Assembly: GCA_001799615.1 (NCBI GenBank) | Contig: MGTU01000028.1 | Coordinates: forward strand, 91,761-155,760 | Reading direction: 5' to 3' | Origin: Elusimicrobia bacterium GWA2_61_42 | GTDB lineage: Bacteria > Elusimicrobiota > Elusimicrobia > Elusimicrobiales > UBA9959 | DNA: 64,000 bases | In this document: positions 44,517 to 52,795 of the stretch, one piece after another | How the letters are laid out: each line of letters starts with the position of its first letter | How positions within the stretch are numbered: position 1 is the first letter of the stretch | Position numbers and translations under genes: made by a program | The notes under the pieces: generated by a model | The model's input: only the letters and a program-made list of their open reading frames with translations | Databases searched by the model: none | What the model was told of the DNA's origin: nothing

Positions 44517-45683
44517 ATGACGTACTCCATGAACGACCTTAAACGGAACCTGAAGGCGGCGGGCCTGGCGGCGCTGACCCTGGCCGCCTGCGCGCGCGCC
44601 GTTCTGGCGGGCGGGCCCGGTTCCGCCGGCATGCAGGTGCTGAAACTCGACACCAGCCCGCGCGCGGCCGGCATGGGCGGGGCCTTTGTGGCCGTGGCCG
44701 ACAATATCTATACCATGAGCTATAACCCCGCGGGCCTCGGGCAGCTTTATGTCCCCGAAGCCACGGCGATGCACCTTTCAGGATTCGACGACTCCTCCCT
44801 GCAGTATTTCTCCTACGGCATGCCGCTGCCCTTTATCGGGCTGGGCGGGCTGCAGAAGCCGGCCGCCGGTTTCTCGGTGCTGATGGCCAACGCCGGCAAT
44901 TTCAACTACAAGTACATAATGCCCGACGGCTCCATCCTCTCCCACTCTTTCGACGCGCAGAAAGACCTGGTGTTAACGCTGGGCTACGGCGAAAAGGTCT
45001 ATTCCGACGAGGTGAACCTGGAAGGCTATAACGCCAAGATAGAGCAGTACCTGGGAATGAACGCCAAGTATATACGCTCCGTCCTGCTCGAGGATAAGGA
45101 ACCCCCGTCCACCTTCGCTTTCGACGCCGGCTGGCTGCTGACGGAACCCAGGCTGGGCCTTTCCCTGGGCGCTTCCGTGGCCAACTACGGCGGCGGGCTC
45201 AAGTACGGCACCGAGGTCACAAAACTGCCCAGCATCCTGCGCCTGGGCGCCGCCTACCAGCGGCCGACCGTCATGGACCAGTCGCTGCTGCTGGCGGCCG
45301 AAGGGGATTTCTATACCAACGAATCCCTGCACAGCCTCCGCCTCGGCCTCGAATACCACTTTGAAAAGATCTTCAACCTGCGCCTGGGCTATAAGGGGGG
45401 AGAGGATAACAAGGGCATGACCATGGGCATCGGCATTCACTACGAGGACATGGCGCTGGATTTCGCTATGGGCATGGGCAACGAGGTTTACAACGCCTCC
45501 CAGGTGGCTTTCTCCTATAAGTTCAGCGGCATAAAGGTGAAAGAATACCGCAAGAAGGTCTCTTATAAAGACCCCCAGCCGGAAAAGCCGTCTAAAACCA
45601 GGGCGCCCTCCAAGCAGCCCCGCAAGCCGGCCAGGACGGCCCCCGAAAAGAAAAAGGACTCCGACTTCTTCTGGATCTATTAA
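44517..45683 (+). CDS. PorV/PorQ-family outer-membrane protein
   Basis: A 388-residue protein. After a signal peptide ending near AVLAGG comes the family hallmark SPRAAGMGGAFVAVADN..YNPAGLGQ, then alternating amphipathic strands of a FadL-like beta-barrel. A basic, proline-rich tail (PSKTRAPSKQPRKPARTAPE) is an odd addition ending in FFWIY. PorV is the T9SS shuttle that carries substrates with C-terminal domains to the sortase. It lies 10 nt after the protease gene, which ends in such a domain. An alternative start at ATG 44529 gives a cleaner signal peptide. Confidence 0.82.
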   Translation: MTYSMNDLKRNLKAAGLAALTLAACARAVLAGGPGSAGMQVLKLDTSPRAAGMGGAFVAVADNIYTMSYNPAGLGQLYVPEATAMHLSGFDDSSLQYFSYGMPLPFIGLGGLQKPAAGFSVLMANAGNFNYKYIMPDGSILSHSFDAQKDLVLTLGYGEKVYSDEVNLEGYNAKIEQYLGMNAKYIRSVLLEDKEPPSTFAFDAGWLLTEPRLGLSLGASVANYGGGLKYGTEVTKLPSILRLGAAYQRPTVMDQSLLLAAEGDFYTNESLHSLRLGLEYHFEKIFNLRLGYKGGEDNKGMTMGIGIHYEDMALDFAMGMGNEVYNASQVAFSYKFSGIKVKEYRKKVSYKDPQPEKPSKTRAPSKQPRKPARTAPEKKKDSDFFWIY

Positions 45684-45698
45684 GCCAGAGCTGAAAAC

Positions 45699-45733
45699 CG
45701 GGCGAGCGGGGAGCGAACCCCGCCCGTTTTTTT
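45699..45733 (+). terminator. Rho-independent terminator after the PorV-like gene
   Basis: CGGGC (45699-45703) and GGGG pair with CCCC and GCCCG (ending 45726), with a small GAGC bulge, followed by seven T. It closes the HEAT-protease-PorV operon. Confidence 0.85.
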
Positions 45734-45750
45734 ATGTACTTAAGGTCAAA

Positions 45751-45779
45751 TTGACACTAGGTCTATTTGTTTATAGAAT
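45751..45779 (+). promoter_or_regulatory. Strong sigma-70-type promoter
   Basis: TTGACA (45751-45756), a 17-nt spacer and TAGAAT (45774-45779). This is the best promoter in the window. It drives the lipoprotein gene at 45810, which has the Shine-Dalgarno site AAGGAGG at 45796-45802. Confidence 0.85.
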
Positions 45780-45809
45780 TGAACGATAGGGTTTCAAGGA
45801 GGCATTAAC

Positions 45810-46259
45810 ATGAAAAAATTACTATTCGTAGCCGCCGTCGCGGTAATAGCCGCGGGCTGCTCGGGTTCTCCCGAGAAGGGCACGGTTTCCAGTTCCGGTG
45901 AGATCGAAAGGGAATGGGTGGAAGAAGGCATAACCAAGAATTACGTTTTCGCCCGCGGCATGGGCGCCGCCGACCAGACGCTGGAGAACAAGACCCAGCG
46001 CATGGCCACTTCCCGCAACGCCTCCATAGTCAACGGCCAGTACAACATGCTCTCCTTCATAAAAGGCGTCAGCCTGGAAGGCGGCATAACCGTAGAGAAG
46101 GCCATCGAAACCGATTCGGTGCTGGCCACCAAGATCGACTCCGTCATAAAGGGCGCCCAGGTGGTGCGCACCGAGTGGACGGCCGACGACGGCTGCGTGG
46201 TGGTGCTGCGCCTGTCCAAGAAATCGCTTAAAGAAGCCGGCGTAAAGCTGGCCGAGTAA
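45810..46259 (+). CDS. LPP20-family (FlgP-like) lipoprotein
   Basis: A 149-residue protein with a classic lipoprotein signal (AAVAVIAAGC, Cys17). The body matches the LPP20 fold: KNYVFARGMGAADQTLENKT, a repeated Ala/Ser helix, and a final GCVVVLRLSKKSLKEAG strand-helix. LPP20 proteins include Helicobacter Lpp20 and Vibrio FlgP. It has a strong promoter and ribosome site, so it is probably abundant. The next lipoprotein gene follows after 16 nt. Confidence 0.85.
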   Translation: MKKLLFVAAVAVIAAGCSGSPEKGTVSSSGEIEREWVEEGITKNYVFARGMGAADQTLENKTQRMATSRNASIVNGQYNMLSFIKGVSLEGGITVEKAIETDSVLATKIDSVIKGAQVVRTEWTADDGCVVVLRLSKKSLKEAGVKLAE

Positions 46260-46275
46260 GCGCGGAAACCCCTGC

Positions 46276-47331
46276 ATGACACGCCTGACGCGACTGCTTA
46301 TGGCGGCGGCCCTTTTTGCCGCCGCCGGCTGCGGCGGGAGCCATAAAAGCTCCCTTAACCCCGCTTACGAGACGGAAATGGTGGAGGCCGAAGGCATGGC
46401 CCCGGTAGTGAACGGGGACACCGAGGGGGCCAAGAAAACAGCCCTCGCCGACTCCATGAAAACCGCCCTCGGCCTGGTAGTCGGGGTCTACGTGTCGCAG
46501 GACGCGATGGTCTCCAAATCCATCCTTATCGACGAGAATATCACCTCGCAGAGCGAAGGCTATATAGAGAAGTACGAGGTGCTCAAAGAGTGGCGCGACG
46601 GCGAGTTCTACAAGGTCCGCATCCGCGCGCACGTCCGCAAGGAAGACCTGTCCGCCAAGCTGCGCACGCTCGAGAGCGAGCCGCAGAAGCTGGGCAACCC
46701 GGTCATCGGCTTCGATATCAAGGAAGCCTCGGACGCCAAGCCCCAGCAGACCAACTACGCGGAGCTGGAACTGAAGACCCGCTTCACCGACGCCGGGTTC
46801 CTGACCGGCGAAAAAGATAAAGCCGATATCGTCATCCAGGGCGAGGCCCAGACCGCTTTTAATACCCGGGAAGGCCTGGGCGGTTTTGTCTCGTACCGGG
46901 CCGGCATCTCCGTCTCCGCCGTCAAGCAGGGTTCCCAGGAGACGCTCGCCTCCATACAGGAATCGGCCGGCGGCATAGACCTCAACGACACCGCGGCGGC
47001 GCGCGCGTCCATCATAAACGCCGCCAAGAAGGCCTCGGACCCCCTCAAAGAGCGGGTGCTCAAGTCCCTCAGGGAAAAGTCCATAGTCAGGCTTAACCTG
47101 TCCAACGTCAGGACGATGAACGACCTGAGCGACTTCACCAAGATCCTGCGCAATATCCCGGCGGTCAGGGCCTCCTGGGTGCGCAGCTACAGCGCCTCGG
47201 TGGCGGTCCTGGACGTCGCCATGCACAAAGGCGGGGCGGCCGACCTTTCCCAGCTGCTGATGAAGAACGGCAAACGGCAGGTAAAGATAAACCGCACTTC
47301 CTCCTACGACCTGGACGCCGAACTGCAATAG
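46276..47331 (+). CDS. Lipoprotein with FlgT N-terminal-like domain
   Basis: A 351-residue protein with a lipobox (FAAAGC, Cys19). Residues about 35-125 (EGMAPVVNGDTEGAKKTALA, SEGYIEKYEVLKEW, FYKVRIRAHV) fit the FlgT N-terminal domain. The rest has two further alpha/beta parts, including a TRFTDAGFLTGEK segment and DVAMHKGGAADLSQLLMKNG. In Vibrio, FlgT and FlgP form outer-membrane rings around the flagellar motor. Here the pair stands without flagellar genes nearby and may build or brace another envelope structure. Confidence 0.75.
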   Translation: MTRLTRLLMAAALFAAAGCGGSHKSSLNPAYETEMVEAEGMAPVVNGDTEGAKKTALADSMKTALGLVVGVYVSQDAMVSKSILIDENITSQSEGYIEKYEVLKEWRDGEFYKVRIRAHVRKEDLSAKLRTLESEPQKLGNPVIGFDIKEASDAKPQQTNYAELELKTRFTDAGFLTGEKDKADIVIQGEAQTAFNTREGLGGFVSYRAGISVSAVKQGSQETLASIQESAGGIDLNDTAAARASIINAAKKASDPLKERVLKSLREKSIVRLNLSNVRTMNDLSDFTKILRNIPAVRASWVRSYSASVAVLDVAMHKGGAADLSQLLMKNGKRQVKINRTSSYDLDAELQ

Positions 47332-47352
47332 CGCGGACGGACCAATAAAAAA

Positions 47353-47376
47353 GGCCGGCTATGCCGGCCTTTTTTT
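47353..47376. terminator. Bidirectional rho-independent terminator
   Basis: GGCCGGC (47353-47359) pairs with GCCGGCC (47363-47369) around TAT, with an A run before and a T run after. It serves the convergent lipoprotein operon and FecR gene. Confidence 0.9.
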
Positions 47377-47390
47377 ATGGCTTCGCGCCC

Positions 47391-48122
47391 TTATTGCTTG
47401 CCCAGCTTTTGCCGGCGGCGCAGATCGAAGTCGGACAGCGCCTTCTCCTGGCGGGTGATATATTCGTCGAGGTAGGTGTCGCGCTCGGCAAGGCGCTTGC
47501 GCAGCGATTCTACGCGCCCCTTTACCCGCGCGTACCGGCGTTCCTCGGCTTTCATCAGGCGGGACAGCCTGGCCTGCACCGCCACCCCGCCGGCGCCGGC
47601 GGAAGCCTCTCCCCCGGCCAGCAGTTCTTTCTCTCCGGCGGCGTCCGAGACGGCCACCTTGCCCTCAAAAAGCCCGACCGTGGTCTCGCCGGCCGTGGAA
47701 ACGATCATGGAGAAGTCGGTGCCCCGCACGGCGCAGACCGCGGACGGGGTGCGCACGGAAAATTTGGACGTCGCTTTTTTCTTAAGCTTGGCCGCCATCC
47801 AGAGGGCCTTGCCCTTAAGGAAGGAAAAGGAAAAAACGCGCTCTTCCGCCGTGACCTTCAGTTCCTCCGCCGCGGTCTCGGAATCCGCTTCCATCTTTAT
47901 GAAGCTGCCGTCCTTGAACAGGATCTCGCACCAGGCCTGCGGCCCGGTCCTTACCCTGTCGCCTTCGGCCACGGGCAGGCCTTTCCTGGCCGGCGTCCAG
48001 CCGGCGCCCCCGGCTTTCATTATCTGGGTCTCGCCCTTAAGGTCGTAGACGCAGCCGGTCTCGCCGGCGGCGGCCGGCATTGCCGCCAGCGCTAAGAACA
48101 AAGCTAGGATAATCCGTTTCAT
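47391..48122 (-). CDS. FecR-domain exported protein
   Basis: A 243-residue protein with a signal peptide (ALFLALAAMPAAAG), then a FecR domain: VAEGDRVRTGPQAWCEILFKDG and KFSVRTPSAVCAVRGTDFSM. The last 50 residues are a highly charged coiled coil (SLRKRLAERDTYLDEYITRQ). FecR domains in sigma/anti-sigma systems sense outer-membrane signals, but stand-alone secreted copies like this one, with no sigma factor nearby, probably bind envelope components. A strong GGAGGGG ribosome site precedes the ATG. Confidence 0.82.
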   Translation of the reverse strand: MKRIILALFLALAAMPAAAGETGCVYDLKGETQIMKAGGAGWTPARKGLPVAEGDRVRTGPQAWCEILFKDGSFIKMEADSETAAEELKVTAEERVFSFSFLKGKALWMAAKLKKKATSKFSVRTPSAVCAVRGTDFSMIVSTAGETTVGLFEGKVAVSDAAGEKELLAGGEASAGAGGVAVQARLSRLMKAEERRYARVKGRVESLRKRLAERDTYLDEYITRQEKALSDFDLRRRQKLGKQ

Positions 48123-48165
48123 AAGCCCCTCCTGTCAGGTTAAATATACAATACAAGTTAAATAT

Positions 48166-48171
48166 TATAAA
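48166..48171 (+). promoter_or_regulatory. Possible -10 box upstream of the anchored Pro/Glu-rich gene
   Basis: TATAAA ends 8 nt before the ATG at 48180 in an AT-rich patch; an overlapping TATTAT at 48163-48168 is an alternative. No Shine-Dalgarno site is seen, so the transcript may be leaderless. Confidence 0.35.
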
Positions 48172-48179
48172 ATCAAATT

Positions 48180-48860
48180 ATGAATTTTTTCCGCATGCGG
48201 GTGCTGAACACGCTGCTTTTCTTCTTTATAGGGACGCTTATCGGTTTTATCCTTAAGGAACGTTTTTACCCGGCCAGGCCGGCGAGCTACCCTGAACGCT
48301 ACCAGCCCGCCTATGAAAACGGGGAACAGGCGGCCTCCGGCAGCGGCCCGCAGATAGAAACGATAGTGGAAGCCGAGGAGCCGGCGGAACCCGAACCCGA
48401 CGAACCCGCGGAACCGGAGCCGCGGCCGCGCAGGAAAGCGGCGCCCGCCCCGGAACCGGATAACGATACGGCCGCGGTCATAGAGGCCTCGACGCCCGAA
48501 CAGGCGCCGGCGGAGGCGTCGACCCCGCTGGTGCGCGAAGCCCGCGACGAGTTCTTCAGGCGGCCCGCGGATTACGCCGGGCGCGAACTGGAGATGGAGC
48601 TGCAGCTGATAACCGCCAAGCGCTCCCCGGCCGGCTGGCGGCTTAATTTCGTCTACACCGGCCCCGCCAAGAAAATAGATTACCTGTACGTGGACGACGC
48701 GGAGATACTGGGCGAGAACCCGGACCTCAGGATCGGCTACGTCTACCGGCTGCGTTTTTCCTGCTCGACGGGAGAGACGGCCGCCGGCAACTCGCTGCTG
48801 CTGCTGACGCCTACCGGCAAGAAGGCCGCCTGGGCGACCGGCATCAGCGCGATAGAATAA
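48180..48860 (+). CDS. Membrane-anchored protein with Pro/Glu-rich linker, unknown function
   Basis: A 226-residue protein: one N-terminal transmembrane helix (about residues 8-24), a low-complexity acidic Pro/Glu linker (residues about 60-90, EPAEPEPDEPAEPEP) and a C-terminal beta domain (about 120-226). The latter includes AGRELEMELQLITAKRSPAG and YVYRLRFSCSTGETAAGNSL. I do not recognise the C-terminal domain; its strand pattern suggests a small OB-like fold. The linker could span the periplasm. It overlaps the next start by one base (TAATG). Confidence 0.65.
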   Translation: MNFFRMRVLNTLLFFFIGTLIGFILKERFYPARPASYPERYQPAYENGEQAASGSGPQIETIVEAEEPAEPEPDEPAEPEPRPRRKAAPAPEPDNDTAAVIEASTPEQAPAEASTPLVREARDEFFRRPADYAGRELEMELQLITAKRSPAGWRLNFVYTGPAKKIDYLYVDDAEILGENPDLRIGYVYRLRFSCSTGETAAGNSLLLLTPTGKKAAWATGISAIE

Positions 48861-49750
48861 TGTCCTACTTTTTCATCATCAACCCGAACGCCGGCGGCAG
48901 CCGCGGAGACATCTCCGGCCGCCTGGCGCGCCTTTTTTCCGGCAGGAAACTCCGCTACGAGGCGCAGTTCACGAACGGCCGGGGGCACGCGACCGAACTG
49001 TCCTCGAAAGCCCTGCTGGCCGGTTTCTCCACCATAGTAGCCGTAGGCGGCGACGGCACGATCCGGGAAACCGCCGCCCCGCTGATCGGCAAGCAGGCCG
49101 CCCTCGGCATCCTTCCGTGCGGGTCCGGCAACGGCCTGGCCCGCAACCTCTACATCCCGCTGGATTTCGAAAAGGCGCTGGACGGGCTGCTTCACTGGGC
49201 GCCGCGCAGCGTAGACGCCGGGCTGGCCGACGGCCGGCCCTTTTTCTGCGCGGCGGGCGTAGGGCTGGACGCGGAAGTGGCGCACGATTTCAATTCCATG
49301 AGCGGCAGGCGGGGCATACTTCCCTACGTCTGGCATGCCGCCCGCCGCGTCTTCAATTACAAGCCGGTAAAGACCGTCGCGGTGGTGGACGGGCGCCGGA
49401 TGGAACTTACGGCCATGCTGAACGGCGTGCTTAACGGCATGCAGTACGGCGGCGGCGCCCGCGTGGCGCCCGGCGCCTATATCGACGACGGCCTGCTGGA
49501 CTTGGTCTCGATTAAAAAGCCCTCCCTGCCGCGCCTGCTCTGGGCGCTGCCGGCCCTTTTCAACGGACGGCTGGCCGAGCACAAAGCCATCTACTCGGCG
49601 TTCAAAGGGCGCCTGATAGAGCTGGATTGCGGCAAAGAGTCCTGGTACCACCTGGACGGCGAAGATTTTTACTCCAGCAGCGGCAAGATCAGGTTCAGCG
49701 TCCTGCCTTCGGCCCTGAAAGTCCGGGCTCCGAAGCCAAGCCGCGTCTAG
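48860..49750 (+). CDS. Diacylglycerol kinase-family lipid kinase
   Basis: A 296-residue DagK/LCB5-type kinase with IINPNAGGSRG at the N terminus, VAVGGDGTIRE as the nucleotide loop, LPCGSGNGLARNL, and GLLDLVSIKKPS towards the C-terminal beta-sandwich. These enzymes phosphorylate diacylglycerol or related lipids at the inner membrane. The length is typical. It is coupled by a 1-nt overlap to the anchored protein upstream. Confidence 0.92.
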   Translation: MSYFFIINPNAGGSRGDISGRLARLFSGRKLRYEAQFTNGRGHATELSSKALLAGFSTIVAVGGDGTIRETAAPLIGKQAALGILPCGSGNGLARNLYIPLDFEKALDGLLHWAPRSVDAGLADGRPFFCAAGVGLDAEVAHDFNSMSGRRGILPYVWHAARRVFNYKPVKTVAVVDGRRMELTAMLNGVLNGMQYGGGARVAPGAYIDDGLLDLVSIKKPSLPRLLWALPALFNGRLAEHKAIYSAFKGRLIELDCGKESWYHLDGEDFYSSSGKIRFSVLPSALKVRAPKPSRV

Positions 49751-49782
49751 CCTGCTGAAAACCTAGCGGGGGGGGGATAACC

Positions 49783-50808
49783 ATGTCGTTCCTGCCGGAA
49801 TTAACACGGGAAGCGGCGCTTTGCGAGCGCCTGGCGGACAAGAAAGTCCGCTGCCTGGCCTGCGCGCACCGCTGCCTGACCGCCCCCGGCGGAACCGGGC
49901 GCTGCGGCGTTCGGTTCAACTCAGGCGGGACCCTGATGGCCCCCTGGGGCTACGTCTCGGGGGTTTCCCCCGATCCCATTGAAAAAAAACCTTTTTTTCA
50001 CGCCCTGCCGGGCGCGCGCACGCTGTCGTTCGGCATGTTCGGGTGCAACTTCCGCTGCGGCTTCTGCCAGAACTGGCAGATAGCCGGCGTAAAGTCGGCG
50101 GCGGGCCTGGCGCCGCTCCCGGTCTCGGCCGAAGAGCTCGCCCTGGAGGCCTCCGCGGCCGGGGCCAAAGCGGTAGTTTCCACCTACAACGAACCTCTTA
50201 TCACCGCCGAATGGGCGGCGGCCGTTTTCTCGGCTGCAAAAGCGAAGAAGCTGCGTACCGCCTTCGTTTCCAACGGCTACGCCACCCCCGAAGCCGCCGC
50301 TTTCCTGCGGCCGTCGCTGGACCTGTGGAAAGTGGACCTGAAATCTTTTAACCCGGACAAATACCGCGAGGTCTGCGGCGCGGAACTGGAGAAAGTCCTG
50401 GCGGGCATAAACGTAATACGCGGCGCGGGCTTCTGGATGGAGATAGTCACCCTGGTCATCCCGGGCTTCAACGACTCCGACGCCGAACTGGAGGCGATGG
50501 CGGGCTTCCTTGCGGCGCTGTCTCCCGACATCCCCTGGCACCTTACGGCCTTTCACCCCGACCACCTGATGACCGGCACGCCGCCCACCTCCCAGGAGAC
50601 CCTTTACCGCGCCAGGGAGATAGCGGCCCGCAAGGGCCTGCGCTACGTCTACTGCGGAAACCTCAGCGGCGCCCGCGGGCAGAACACGGTCTGCCCGGCC
50701 TGCGGCAGGGAAGTGGTGATAAGGGAAGGTTTTACGGTAAAGCGCAGCCTGCTGGGGGAAAAAGGCCTGTGCCCCTGCGGGCAGAAGATCCCCGGAGTGT
50801 GGGCTTAA
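49783..50808 (+). CDS. amrS: AmmeMemoRadiSam system radical SAM enzyme (AmrS-like)
   Basis: A 341-residue protein of the family once called pyruvate formate-lyase activating enzyme homologue. The N terminus has CLACAHRCLTAPGGTGRCGV, then PWGYVSGVSPDPIEKKPFFH and the cluster motif CNFRCGFCQNWQIA, followed by STYNEPLITAEWA and FHPDHLMTGTPPTS. The partners AMMECR1 and Memo, often adjacent or fused, are not in this window. A run of nine G (49768-49776) lies just before the start codon and may be part of the ribosome site. The stop overlaps the convergent gene's stop. Confidence 0.9.
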   Translation: MSFLPELTREAALCERLADKKVRCLACAHRCLTAPGGTGRCGVRFNSGGTLMAPWGYVSGVSPDPIEKKPFFHALPGARTLSFGMFGCNFRCGFCQNWQIAGVKSAAGLAPLPVSAEELALEASAAGAKAVVSTYNEPLITAEWAAAVFSAAKAKKLRTAFVSNGYATPEAAAFLRPSLDLWKVDLKSFNPDKYREVCGAELEKVLAGINVIRGAGFWMEIVTLVIPGFNDSDAELEAMAGFLAALSPDIPWHLTAFHPDHLMTGTPPTSQETLYRAREIAARKGLRYVYCGNLSGARGQNTVCPACGREVVIREGFTVKRSLLGEKGLCPCGQKIPGVWA

Positions 50809-51254
50809 TTAAAAAGCGAGGCGACGGCGAGAGGCCAGGGATTTTCTCCCGGTTTCTGAAAAAGGCCCGAGTAGCCGCCTATGAAAGCCGAAAGCGTGAC
50901 GGTAAGGCCGGAGAAGCCGTAAGACCCCAGGCTCGAGAGCAGCGCTCCCCGCCAGAAGAAGAGCCCGCAGAAAACCCCCGCGAAAAAAACGGCCGCCGCG
51001 AGCGTGCGGCGGTCGACCCCGGTATAAACCAGCAGGCTGGCCAGGTAGTACTGCGCCAGGGCCGTCCCGGACGAGGCCAGCGCGAAACCGGCCGCGTCGC
51101 AGACAAGAGGCTTCAGGCGGTAAACCTCCAGCCCGCCGAAGGCCGCTTTCGCCAGGGCGAAAGACAGTTTCATCCCGGCCAGGGCGGCCAGCAGCAGTAT
51201 TACGGTTAAAAGCAGGGAAACGGCCATGTAGCCGGAGAAGGCGAAAAAGAACAT
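50805..51254 (-). CDS. Small multi-pass membrane protein, unknown
   Basis: A 149-residue hydrophobic protein with about four transmembrane helices (for example VSLLLTVILLLAALAGMKLS, LAAAVFFAGVFCGLFFWRG). The size and helix spacing resemble Yip1-type or phosphate-starvation membrane proteins, but I cannot name it. I chose the ATG at 51254, which has GAAGGAAGGG directly upstream, 13 nt after the era stop; in-frame ATGs at 51281 and 51296 lie within era. It is probably co-transcribed with era. Its stop shares TTAA with the convergent amrS stop. Confidence 0.65.
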   Translation of the reverse strand: MFFFAFSGYMAVSLLLTVILLLAALAGMKLSFALAKAAFGGLEVYRLKPLVCDAAGFALASSGTALAQYYLASLLVYTGVDRRTLAAAVFFAGVFCGLFFWRGALLSSLGSYGFSGLTVTLSAFIGGYSGLFQKPGENPWPLAVASLFN

Positions 51255-51267
51255 CCCTTCCTTCGAA

Positions 51268-52182
51268 CTACTTCTTGTCATAAAAACCGATCTCACGAAG
51301 GAAAACGAGGTTATCCTGCCAGCCGGGATTGACCTTGACCGTCAGGTGCAGCTCGACGGGGCGCTTCAGGAAAGTGCCCAGGGCCTTGGCGGAGGTCTCG
51401 CGCAGGCGCTTCAGCATGCTGCCGCCCTTGCCAATGAGTATCGGCTTCTGGTTTTCCCTGGCCACGTGAATCTTCGCCAGCACCTGGTCGTCGCGGCCCT
51501 CTTCCTCCAGGAAAAGCTCGATCTCCACGGCGCAGGAATAGGGGATCTCCTGGCTGTACAGCTTGAAGATCTGTTCGCGTATTATTTCGGCCGCGTAGAA
51601 GCGCTCCCAGCGGTCGGTAAGCTGGTCGACGGGATAGTAGGGGGGATGTTCCGGCAGGCCGTCCCTTATGCCGGCGCGCAGCTCCTTCAAGCCGCCCCCG
51701 GTAAGCGCGGAGACGTGAAAGACCTGCGCCACGGTAAGGAGCTTCTTGAAATAATCCTCGGCGGCCTTGACCCGCACGTCGGTATTTTCTTTGTCCAGCT
51801 TGTTGATGACCAGGTAGAGCGGGCAGCGCACCTGCTTGAGCGGCTCGAAAAGGTGGACCTTGCTTTCGGGCGGCAGGCCGGGCTCCGTTATGAAGATGCA
51901 GAGGTCGCCTTCTTCGGAAGCCGCCCGCTTTATAGCGTTGACCATGGAGCGCTCGAACATGTTCCGGCCTTTCAGGAAGCCCGGGGTATCCACGAAAACG
52001 GCCTGGTAGTCGGGAGCGTTAAGAATGCCCAGGATGTTGTTCCTGGTGGTCTGCGGCTTGTCCGAAATGATGGACAGGCGGGTGCCGCAGAGAGAGTTCA
52101 TGAGCGTGGACTTGCCGGCGTTGGGCAGGCCCGTTATGGGAACGAAGCCCGCCCTGAAACCCGCCGGCAATTCCGTCGTCAT
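51268..52182 (-). CDS. era: GTPase Era
   Basis: A 304-residue GTPase needed for 16S rRNA maturation and small-subunit assembly. It has G1 GLPNAGKST, the switch QTTRNNILGI, G3 DTPGF, G4 NKLD, and the C-terminal KH domain (KIHVARENQKPILIGKGGSM). Length is normal. It overlaps the DUF296 gene by 4 nt. Confidence 0.98.
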   Translation of the reverse strand: MTTELPAGFRAGFVPITGLPNAGKSTLMNSLCGTRLSIISDKPQTTRNNILGILNAPDYQAVFVDTPGFLKGRNMFERSMVNAIKRAASEEGDLCIFITEPGLPPESKVHLFEPLKQVRCPLYLVINKLDKENTDVRVKAAEDYFKKLLTVAQVFHVSALTGGGLKELRAGIRDGLPEHPPYYPVDQLTDRWERFYAAEIIREQIFKLYSQEIPYSCAVEIELFLEEEGRDDQVLAKIHVARENQKPILIGKGGSMLKRLRETSAKALGTFLKRPVELHLTVKVNPGWQDNLVFLREIGFYDKK

Positions 52183-52628
52183 TTAAGGCAGACCGGGTTG
52201 GCCCACAGGGGCAGCTGCGTGGCTTTGTCCAGCTTGCGCACCTTGATGTCGCCGGTGAGCTCCTGGATAAAGACCTCGGAACTGAAAACCCTGGTGCCGG
52301 CCACCAGGTGGCCGCCGAACGCCTTGCCTTCCGAGTCGGAGAACATTACGTGGGCGTGGACCATGGGCTTGTCGTCGAACAGGCTGACGTTGCCGCAGAG
52401 CGAAAGGATCTCAAGCTCTTTTTCCAGGTTCACCTTGTTGTATTTCTTGGCCTTCTGGTCGTAGATGGTGAACGTGGCGCGCTCGACCGCGCCTATCGCG
52501 TTGATCAGTCCGCAGCGCACCTGGTGATGGTGGCAGAAATACTGAATGGCCTGCAGCAGGTCCTCGCCCTTGTATATGCTGAACAAGAACGTCCTGCCTG
52601 TAAGATACGGCTTTTCCTGTAGTTGCAT
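52179..52628 (-). CDS. PPC-domain (DUF296) protein
   Basis: A 149-residue single-domain protein of the PPC/DUF296 family. LINAIGAVERATFTIYDQ, SLFDDKPMVHAHVMFSDSEG and AFGGHLVAGTRVFSSEVFI carry the His-rich metal site typical of the trimeric fold. In plants the domain is joined to AT-hooks; in bacteria it stands alone and its role is unclear. A GGAGGG ribosome site precedes the ATG. It heads the short run to era. Confidence 0.88.
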   Translation of the reverse strand: MQLQEKPYLTGRTFLFSIYKGEDLLQAIQYFCHHHQVRCGLINAIGAVERATFTIYDQKAKKYNKVNLEKELEILSLCGNVSLFDDKPMVHAHVMFSDSEGKAFGGHLVAGTRVFSSEVFIQELTGDIKVRKLDKATQLPLWANPVCLK

Positions 52629-52761
52629 CGATCCCTCCGTTGTTCCCCGTTTTTTCTTTTAAAATTTCCCGGCTTTCCGCCCCTGACGAAACACGTCTTA
52701 ATATCTTATTTTAGCAAATTTCATAGGAGAGCGGGTAGTATGTATCCCGGCAATTAATTAA

Positions 52762-52767
52762 TATAAT
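52762..52767 (+). promoter_or_regulatory. -10 box of the aldolase gene
   Basis: TATAAT 28 nt upstream of the ATG at 52796, with a good ribosome site (AGGGAGG, about 52785-52791). No convincing -35 box is seen. Unlike several other genes here, this one has a normal leader. Confidence 0.55.
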
Positions 52768-52795
52768 AGAAAGCGACAGCAACCAGGGAGGACAT

